Assembly: GCA_037974965.1 (NCBI GenBank)
Contig: JBBPFI010000003.1
Location: forward strand, 1,240,001 to 1,304,000
Reading direction: 5' to 3'
DNA: 64,000 nt
Source of the DNA: Dacryopinax spathularia
Taxonomy: Eukaryota; Basidiomycota; Dacrymycetes; Dacrymycetales; Dacrymycetaceae
Of the stretch, positions 56,139 to 64,000 are shown piece by piece. The notes beneath the pieces are model-generated. The model was not told the origin of the DNA. It was given only the letters and a program-made list of their open reading frames with translations, and did not search any database. Position 1 is the first letter of the stretch, and each line of letters begins with the position of its first letter. The position numbers and the translations under genes are program-made.

Positions 56139-59100
56139 ATGAGACTCGGAAGGAAGGGTGCTGAGCCCAAGGTTAACAAGCCCGTCGAACTACCAAGGGC
56201 GAGCTTCAGGAGGATTGAGGATGAGGCGAGCACGAAGCCGCTCGGCGTGCATGACCTGCAGGCAAGGTCGTATGGCTGTATGTTCGCTGACCTATTTGGG
56301 ACCATACACAACTCACATACTGCCACCAGATAACAGCTTTGACGACTGGGAGCGGCCAGAGTACTACATTCGCTACATTGGTCAGTACGCCGCCACAATG
56401 TTGCAGCGCCGTCTCAAACACTCTAACAGAGCCGATCGAGTCCGAGCTTGCAGTTCAAGTGGAGTATGATATGGACGAGCAAGACCAAGAATGGTTAGAT
56501 GCCTTGAATAAGGAGCGCAAGGATCAGGGGCTTGACCTGGTGTCTTACGAGACGTTCGAGATCATCATGGACAAACTGGAGAAAGAGTGGTTTGACCTTG
56601 TAAGTCAGCCCGAGATATGTATAAGAGTTCCTGATAACCTTGTTATAGATGAAGCGAGTGCCGAAGCCCCAGACGGAGGCACCTCCTGAGGACTCCACCT
56701 GCGCGGTATGCGACGACGGTGAAGGCGAGAACAGCAATGCGATCGTATTCTGCGATGGGTGCAACCTTGCTGTCCACCAAGGTATGCTAGCATCTTGTTG
56801 CCGCTGAGGACAATATGCTTAATGTCGCCAGAATGTTACGGCATCCCCTATATTCCGGAAGGTCAATGGCTCTGCCGCAAATGCACGATCTCACCTGAGA
56901 ACCCCGTGGTTCGTGCAACCTCTCTGCCACACACATGCATGAGCTGATAAGATGTTGGCAGTCCTGCGTATTGTGCCCAGCCGAGGCAGGTGCATTCAAG
57001 CAGACCAATACCGGAAAATGGGTGCACCTGCTGTGCGCGTTATGGAACCCCGAGGTCAGTGTCACGAAGGGTGCATATATGGAGCCGATCGAGGGCATAG
57101 AACGGATATCCAAACCGAGATGGAAGCTCGTACGTCATCCATTGTATCGCACGCCGTCAATACTCTAACTACGTCTTATAGGTGTGCAGTATATGCGGTA
57201 TCCGGAAAGGTGCATGTATCCAATGCCAGAAAGCATCCTGCACTACTGCATTTCATGTCACCTGTGCTCGTCAACAAGGTCTTCTGGGCTCAATGAAGTC
57301 CTTCGCTGAAGAAGAACATTCTCTCCGAGTGTTCTGCGACAGACATCTTCCGCCGGATATGCAGAAGACGCGACGCATACACACCCCGCCGCCCGCTTCC
57401 AGCTCGGGCGCGGCGACGCTGAAGTCAACGAAGGCGGCCCTGGCGCACTCATCCGGCTACGCTCCTCCTGCCCCGATCATCCCTCTGTACATTTACGAGA
57501 GAGTACTCGCGTATATCGCCAAGATTCGGGTGCTGAAGAAACGAGACTTCCTCGCTTTGGTCTGCAAGTACTGGAGTTTGAAGCGCGAAGCGCGGAGAGG
57601 AGCGCCCCTGCTAAAGAGGCTGCATCTAGAGGTACGTTCTTCGAATGCTCGGTCCACGGACCCCATTGAAATCGTTTCCAGCCCTGGACAGCCAGTTCTT
57701 CCAACAGACACAAAACTGAGGAGCAGAAGGCGCGTCAACTACAGGTACGAAACGGTACCCCTGTCCCGGCATCCCGTATTTTGCTCATAATCTACAGCTG
57801 CTTGGCACTCTCCGCGCAGACATAGAGCGCGTCCGCATCATGGCAGAATACGTCATCCGTCGCGAACACAAGAAAATGAATCGCATGGAAGAGCTGCAAA
57901 ACACAATCAGTGCCCTGTTCTTCCCTTTCGAGAACACACTGCACGAAGCTCTCAATCAGATCATCGCCGCGGATAAGATGAAGTACTTCCAATATCCGGT
58001 TGACCGGAACGAGGTTCCGGATTATTACGATATCGTCAAGCACCCCATGGATTGGTCGCGGATGAGGGAGAAAATCAAGCAGCATGAGTATTTAAACGTT
58101 GAGGAATTCCAGGTGCGCCCCCTTGCACTCGGTTCGATTTGAGCGGAGGGACTGACAGCCTCAACAGAATGACGCACAGCTGGTGTTTGACAACGCCATG
58201 CTGTACAACGCACCGGAGTCATCGTACTACAAAAATGCCGTCAAGTGCAAGGAGGCGTCCGACCACATACTTGCTAGCTTGAACAGCGTGAAAGACGATC
58301 CCTCCAGCCGCCAGGGATACACAAATGGAAACGCGAACGGCCATAGCACATCGAATGCAGAAGTGTACGGATCATCTCCAACGTCGTCTGGTCCCTCATC
58401 CGAGGCAGAGGCGTCGCACATCCTACCCTCCCTGCCGCACATCAACGACCTGGAACCATCGCTCGCCGTACTGCAGTTGCTCGACCGGTCAGATGCGATT
58501 GATACAGACGACCTAGACTTCCGACTCCTCGGCACGGCTCTGGATTTCCTGTATTTTTACGGCGTCACGGACGTCAAGCCGCCTCCTACTCCTCCCCCGC
58601 CTCCTCCAAAAGCACCTCGGAATCGTGCTGCCGAGAAGCAGCGGAAACAAGAACAACGAGAGAAAGCCAATGCTGCGAAGAACGAGCTCCTGCTACAAGC
58701 CTTGTCAATGCCTCGGACGCGCGGTGCCAAGAAGGCGGTCGAGGCTGCACAGATGGACGGTGCCGAAGGACTGTCGTCTATATCAAATTTCGATCCCGCA
58801 GCCCAATTTGAGTCGTCTGAAGCTGTCATCGACAACGGAAAGCCTCTGCAAGAAGATGCCGCGGAAACGATCGAAATGGGCAATACGGCAGCAGCAGAAG
58901 AGTCAGCCGCAAAGCTTAGACGGAATAGGCGGGGTGCCGGCAACCTTCCAGCCGTGCCCCTGATACTGTCAGACGGTGGGGACATGACGACTCATGGTCA
59001 ATTCAAACATTTCGACACGGGCTGGGTACTGGACTCCAGGACACGTTCCGGACGCAAGTCGGAATCTGCGGCGCCACCTGATTCGCAGCCTTCGAGAAAA

Positions 59101-60191
59101 CGGGCGCGCCAGAGCGAGGATGCGTCGTCGATGGCCCCACGACCTAAGAGACAAAAGACGAGTGAGTCGCCTGGGCAAATCTAACAAGGCATACCTAACA
59201 TCTTCGTAGGAGCCACTGCTTCGGCTGAGCCGTTGATAGCGAAAGATGCCAGAGCGTCAAATGTATTCTCGAGCGACGTGAGCGACGTCACAGAGAGCGA
59301 TGAGGACGAAGATGTCGAGGCGGAGCAGCAAGCCGCCGAGGGGGAAGGAGATGTCAAAGTCATCGCAGAGGCAGGAGCAGAAGGCACCACCCGGCGAACC
59401 ACTCCGCCAACCTCAGATCCACATTCTACTGAAGGATCGGGACCGAACAAGCGCATAGGCGGCAGAAAGCCGATCGTAGACGGAATGTACGGGAAAAGAG
59501 GGACCAAACCGCCACCTGTCAAAGATAACGATATTGATGAGGAAGCTGCAACACGGACTTTCCAAGATGGCACGCTTGGTATGTTCGTCAGTTTACAGAC
59601 TTGCCTCACATATTCTGAACCACCTTAGTATGGGCCAAACAGGACGGCTACCCGTGGTTTCCAGGCGAGATCTCAGTCCTCGATGGTCCTGAGATGCGCG
59701 ACGATATTGCCGAGGCGAAAGAACAAGCGGAGGCGAGGTATCCTGGAAAGAAGCTGTGGTATGTACGTTTTTTCGATCCGAAACGAACATCGTGAGTTAG
59801 CATATGTCACGTCTTTCCTTTTTCTGACGATAGCGACAGACTCTGGGTTCCTGCCGCCAAGCTGCATCTACTTGCCGAGTCTAGTCGTGAGCACCGTTCA
59901 TTCTCCAGCTCAGCTTGTGCTCACGGTCGTCCCAGAACTTGACCAGACACTCCTCAACGGGAAGATGTTCAAATCGGCTCACTTGCGACAAAGTGTGAGA
60001 CGCGCGTACAAGTGAGTATACAGTAATCACCCCTCGAACCTCCACTTACGCCTCTTAGGGACGCCCTGGACCTCATGGACCGGTCAGGAGGGGCCAACAC
60101 TGCAAGCCAAGAACATAAGGAGGAGGAACCCATGGATGTCGCTCCTGTCGCCGAGGAAGGTGATGAAAATGGCATGGATGTCGGCTCGTGA
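56139..60191 (+). CDS. NTO1: NuA3-type reader Nto1/BRPF: PHD, extended PHD, bromodomain, PWWP
   Basis: The order of domains is an EPL1-like N-terminal segment ([20 protein letters not shown]), a PHD finger ([40 protein letters not shown]), an extended PHD ([50 protein letters not shown]), helical linkers, a bromodomain ([45 protein letters not shown]), a long acidic low-complexity region and a C-terminal PWWP ([27 protein letters not shown]). This is the BRPF1/Nto1 layout, the scaffold of MYST acetyltransferase complexes that acetylate histone H3 and read H3K36me3. The bromodomain and PWWP are kept, as in BRPF and unlike budding-yeast Nto1. Many short introns lie inside the zinc-finger codons. 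Confidence 0.94.
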
Positions 60192-60429
60192 GAAAGAACT
60201 GGAGGACTGTCGCTATTCGGGGGAGAGGATCTGTACTATCATAACTGTCACTGCCATTGCTGTATTCTCTTAGCATTGTACTCTAACTGTGGATACCCGC
60301 GCAATGTTTGATATCTTTCGCTGTGCAATCAGAGGCGGCGTACTAACGGACCCTGAGAGCTCGATACGTAGGCGCTCGTCACTGTTCCCAACAAGACGTC
60401 CATCCCCACTCCTCAGGCTCTGATTTCCT

Positions 60430-61000
60430 ATGTCCACCTCAACAACGGCTGTAGGACGCATCCTGCTCATAGTAGCAATATGCGGGCTCCTTCACTGTAA
60501 GCCTTTTAATCTCCGCCCCGGGAAAGCGACCTGAAATCCAACCGCAGCCGCCTTCTCCTCGTGTGAACGTGCGGTCCCCTTCAGACATGTCCAAATTCCA
60601 AAGACCCAACACTGACCCGCACGCCAGAACTCTCAAAACTAAAAGCGGCCGGCACTCCAACCCAACTGCCCACAGTAGACGTGCGTTCCTCGACGTTTTC
60701 CGCGGCATAGCCGGCAGGATCTAACAAGAGTGCATTGCAAACAGATAATAGCAGAAGCCCTCCTCTCCCTTGTAATTTTCACCCTCGGCGGCGCACTCTG
60801 GTCTCCGGAACTCAAGGCTAACACCTGGGCGAGCGAGATGGCCCACCGGTGCGTCTACTGTATGCTTTCCCCGAATTGTAGGAATTTTCTGACGACTGCA
60901 CGCGGACAGGACATTGGATCAGATGGATACAAGGATGGGGTTTGTGGGGTTTGGGCATCGGGGAAGATTTATGAGTGGTAACTTGAAGGGAAGGTCATGA
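60430..61000 (+). CDS. EMC5: ER membrane protein complex subunit 5 (Emc5)
   Basis: A five-exon gene is visible only after splicing. The exons are 60430-60496, 60548-60562 (15 nt), 60604-60680, 60745-60848 and 60910-61000, with introns of 51, 41, 64 and 61 nt. All phases join to give 117 residues. The protein reads MSTSTTAVGRILLIVAICGL then LHSAFSSYPTLTRTPELSKL, KAAGTPTQLPTVDIIAEALL, SLVIFTLGGALWSPELKAN, TWASEMAHRTLDQMDTRMGF and VGFGHRGRFMSGN. Two membrane helices, the LHSAFSSY junction, LPxVDIIxEAL and the F-x-x-F-x-HRG C-terminus are the EMC5/MMgT signature. The EMC inserts tail-anchored and multi-pass proteins into the ER. Confidence 0.87.
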
Positions 61001-61164
61001 GCGGGTATGTGCGAAGCGTGTGAATTAGATGTTGGTACGAAGTCAGAATGATGCGTGGTGAATGCTGGCGTTGTACAGTGCGTGTCTAGGATACACAGAA
61101 GGCTTATAACGATACCCTCTCTTCCCCTTCCACCTCTTCTGATGTCCCAAACTCCCCGTACGAC

Positions 61165-62546
61165 TCATGTCCGAGCCTTCACCCTACGCCCCATCCCATT
61201 AACCACCCCCTTCTTCAGCCCACCCCGCGGATCAAGAAAGAACTTCATATCCTCATGCACTGCAGCCGGTCGTTTCTTCTCCAACTTCCGTTGCCTCACT
61301 ATGCCGTACGCCGCTCCAGGCCATTGCTGGGGCTTTTGTGCGGGCGGCCGCGACCTCGGCCCAGCGAGGAGGTCCATGCTGGGATCGAGGTCGCCAGCTT
61401 CGAACTGGGAGACAACTTCCAGAGAATTATCGTCCAACACGGTGCAATTATCCTCCACAGCAGGTGGAAGGGCAGAGTCCGAGGGCTGCGAATTGGGCGA
61501 GAGTGGCTCGAGAGGCTTGCGTTTCTTTGCTCTGTACTTTGGAGAAGCACCGGAGGTAGACACAGAAGCCTTTAGTCGCTCGACTTCGGCTTCTAGCGTC
61601 CGTTCTTTCTCTCTTGAAAGTTGAAGGGCGGCTTTGTACCGTGTTATCTAAGCCAGCGGTTCAGCATTGCTCCGAGGAGGAAGCATGAGGACGTACGCGT
61701 TTCTCTTTCTTTTTCATTATGTGGACTGCTTCGCCGATCCGTCGAAGGTGCTCCTCTTCACGCTTGTCCATAGCTTGTATGCGCCTAGAACGCGTATAAG
61801 AGGCCGCGACAGCGGGGATTAAGCGCAAAACGTACTCTCTCAGCTCCTTCACATCCTTCTCACACCTTTCCTCCGCCCCTTTCGCCCTCTTCACCTCCTT
61901 CTCCTTCGCATACACCGCATCCTCCAGCGCAACCCTCTCCCTCGCCAGAATGTCAAAGAACTCCTTCCAACCTCTCTCCCTCTCGGCAAGCTCACTCTCT
62001 TTCTCCCAAGCCCGGTCGACGGCCGCTTGCGTTGTACGCTCGAGGGCTTTGACCTGCAAGCGGAGGAGCCTGAGCTCTTCGTTTTCTTCCGCTTTTGCCA
62101 GCTCCAGAAGCTTCTCTGCCTCGCCCAGCTTCTCTGTTAGCTCAGCTATTCGCGTTTGTTGCCATGACACCACATCTCTTTCTCCCTCAGGCGGTGACTC
62201 AGTAGCATCTTCATCCAGAAACAGTCGTATAGGTCGTGGAGCAAGACACTCAATCTCCGCCCTCCTAGCTGGCCATTTTCTGCACAAGTCGGTGACGAGC
62301 TGTTTTGCCTCTGAGAGAGGGAGCGTGCCTTGGGAGGTCTCGATGGTGGAGCGACAAGTGGGACAGACGGGTTGTATACGGAGGGCGTGAGAGAGGCAGG
62401 TGGAGCAGAAGGGATGGCCTGTAAATATGGATTAGGTGTTTCTGTGCAGCAGGCGACGTGGGGAGGCTGGTGAGCGTACCGCATGGAGTGCAAGCTATGA
62501 ACCCATTTGTGCCTAACTCATCGAAGCATATTTGACATCGATACAT
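61165..62546 (-). CDS. RING-finger coiled-coil protein
   Basis: A C3HC4 RING sits at the very N-terminus: MYRCQICFDELGTNGFIACT, then PCGHPFCSTCLSHALRIQPV and CPTCRSTI after an intron (donor gtacgc). The ligands are C4, C7, C22, H24, C27, C30, C41 and C44, with C19 spare. A long charged coiled coil follows (RIAELTEKLGEAEKLLELAK ... RWEKES-type heptads, then EKDVKELRE, EEEHLRRIGEAVHIMKKKEK). The C-terminus is basic and Pro-rich. It is likely an E3 ubiquitin ligase; the substrate is unknown. The frame is open upstream to an ATG at about 62860 (MHSDTISLCPAVSIYDKSLT), so the protein may be about 105 residues longer. Confidence 0.75.
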
Positions 62547-63426
62547 ATTGTCATCGGTGGAGCGTTGTGGTTGTTGAGAGAGGGGCGGTGGACGGTGATG
62601 GCACTGTTCGTCGTCGATGATACGCAGGACAATCAGTGAGCCGCAATGAACGACGCGGACGCGCACAGGCACGTGATCATTCTCGATCACTGGGCTGCCA
62701 AGCCTGCTAAGGTCCGACGAACCCAATAAAGGCGCTCGGGTGGGACGTGCTCGTCTTGTAACCCACTCGCTCGTCTTACTCGGAATATCTATGAATGTCA
62801 GACTTTTGTCGTAGATTGAAACTGCTGGACAAAGAGAGATAGTGTCGCTATGCATTGAACGCTCCCTTGAGACATTCGACGCTGGGAAACCACAACAACG
62901 AGGAAATGGCTGACAGGAACAGCCAAAGCCACGTACAATACAACGCCAGCACCTACCGACAAACACATCCTGGATAACTGCTGGAGATGGCGGGAAGCAG
63001 GAGAACCTCTTCAGACTGGCTGAATATCTTGGCTTGCTCAAGGAAAAAAGCCTGATCGCCACATGCGGTGTTGGGGTTTGCCTCTAGTTCTTGGTCAACA
63101 TGCGTCTCGTTGCTCGTCTCTGTATCGTAGCTGCACTCGTATGGTGCGCGCGCGCGTTGAGTATTCCTCCGCTTGTCGAGGTACGTGAGTCTCGCTGAAA
63201 TTTTGTCGTTTTCGTTCATCGCCTGACTCGCCGGGAAGATGGCTGGCAAGCGCCGCCTCCGAGTCGTGGACCTTTCAGCCACCTTACCCTTAGGCACCTA
63301 AGCGGGACGGGGTGCGCAGAACACTAGTTGGCTTGGCAAAGCTGGCGCTTCCGACTCTCACATCATAGCGATAAATATGGCGGGCCGACCAGGGCTGGTA
63401 CATTCGATGTGCTTCTGTGGACTGAG
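62547..63426. other. Divergent interval between the RING gene and the last gene
   Basis: The part next to 62547 may be the RING protein's own extended N-terminus. A minus-strand ATG frame at 62953-63219 (MNENDKISARLTYLDKRRNT...) has protein-like composition but no motif, and it could not be spliced in phase to the RING frame. Confidence 0.35.
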
Positions 63427-64000
63427 ATGTGGCCGACAAGAGTTGGGATTGCTCTATGCACTGCGGCGTGGTTGGCTGCAGGGTTGACGGTGCCAAGGGT
63501 GAGTACCGATCCTCTGGCTACGTCGCCGCTTCTCATTAACGGGTATCCTAGGCCCTCATTACGGACGCTGAGTTCTTATTGGACAACAACCTGGACTCCG
63601 AAGGCTCCAACTCGGTCGGAGTGCGAACTAAACGTGACACGCAACCTTATGACGAATTTCTGGCCGCCAACGCCCAGGTTAACAGAGATCAAGACGAGCT
63701 TTACGCAGTCTTTAATGATGTGCGGCGAGGCAAGCCAAATGCCGATGAATACTTGAAGGCTGAGGAAGACTTGCGCTACATCCTTCAGAAATACCTCGAC
63801 CGCCTGCAAGCTACAATGGAGCTGGCGGACCAAGTGAGCGCCGGGGTGATGCACCAGATTCGTCGTCGCGAAAGGGAAGGCGAAAACCTGGAGAAGAGGC
63901 TCGATGCGGACGAGCTGAGATTTCTAATCCTTGTCACTCGAATGGATCAGATGGAGAAGCAGCTACGGGCACAAATGAAGAAGCTGCAAGACGCGAACGC
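63427..64000 (+). CDS. Secreted coiled-coil protein of unknown family (3' end outside window)
   Basis: Exon 1 encodes a signal peptide, MWPTRVGIALCTAAWLAAGL then TVPR. An intron of about 53 nt (donor gtgagt at 63500, acceptor ctag) leads in phase 0 to ALITDAEFLLDNNLDSEGSN and a long charged helical region: QDELYAVFNDVRRGKPNADE, YILQKYLDRLQATMELADQV, MHQIRRREREGENLEKRLDA, RMDQMEKQLRAQMKKLQDAN. Heptad-like spacing suggests a coiled coil. The frame is open to the window edge. I recognise no family. Confidence 0.65.

Noticed and set aside
931-60191. A chromatin-regulator gene cluster (SNT2 and NTO1 in one window)
   Set aside because: The two readers are about 51 kb apart with unrelated genes between, so co-location is most likely chance.
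62953-63219. Upstream exon of the RING protein
   Set aside because: The available donor gives a phase that does not join the RING frame at any good acceptor, and the direct splice runs into a stop.
1-64000. CRISPR arrays, bacterial operons, rRNA genes or retroelement proteins
   Set aside because: None was seen. The window is eukaryotic, with spliced genes and no array of spaced repeats, no ribosomal RNA core and no reverse transcriptase or integrase motif.

Overview
The window is nuclear DNA from a basidiomycete fungus, most likely Agaricomycotina. The genes are dense and carry many short introns (mostly 45-75 nt, GTRNGT donors). Promoters are pyrimidine-rich, and the conserved proteins (Snt2, Nto1, Apc2, Nce101, Pet117, Emc5) are fungal in architecture. 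The exact lineage cannot be fixed from sequence reading alone.

Layout. 0-11 kb: the last exon of tubulin-folding cofactor B, then SNT2 (BAH/PHD/ELM2/SANT/GATA/ePHD chromatin reader), convergent with a Doa4/USP8-type deubiquitinase, then sphinganine C4-hydroxylase SUR2. 12-16.3 kb: a tandem array of three paralogous small secreted-type proteins of no recognised family, one carrying a frameshift. 17-20.2 kb: a glutathione S-transferase, NCE101 and an iron-type alcohol dehydrogenase / maleylacetate-reductase-like enzyme. 20.2-22 kb: a gene-poor stretch with diverged repeats of about 200 bp. 22-31 kb: a housekeeping block of CAF40/CNOT9, ALG5, a YEA4-type nucleotide-sugar transporter, deoxyhypusine synthase and MAK16. 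31.2-31.7 kb: a young Mutator-like MITE. 32-38.6 kb: an NAD(P)-dependent reductase, a head-to-head pair PET117/ATP4 (both serve the respiratory chain) and dynamin DNM1. 39-41.2 kb: two tandem ML-domain (NPC2-like) lipid-binding secreted proteins. 42.4-46 kb: an F-box-like protein with SQTPGP repeats and a decayed copy of its N-terminus. 46.3-48.6 kb: a large inverted repeat (arms about 570-625 bp) whose arms each hold a degenerate tRNA-like module and a strong hairpin. 49.4-51.6 kb: a secreted or membrane-anchored protein with no recognised family. 51.7-60.2 kb: APC2, guanylate kinase and NTO1/BRPF. 60.4-64 kb: EMC5, a RING coiled-coil protein and the 5' part of a secreted coiled-coil protein.

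Most genes are ordinary housekeeping genes. The accessory interest lies in the tandem secreted family (12-16.3 kb), the MITE, the tRNA-like inverted repeat, the NPC2-like pair with paired cysteine loss, and the F-box pseudogene. I see no gene cluster that would make a new pathway or defence system.
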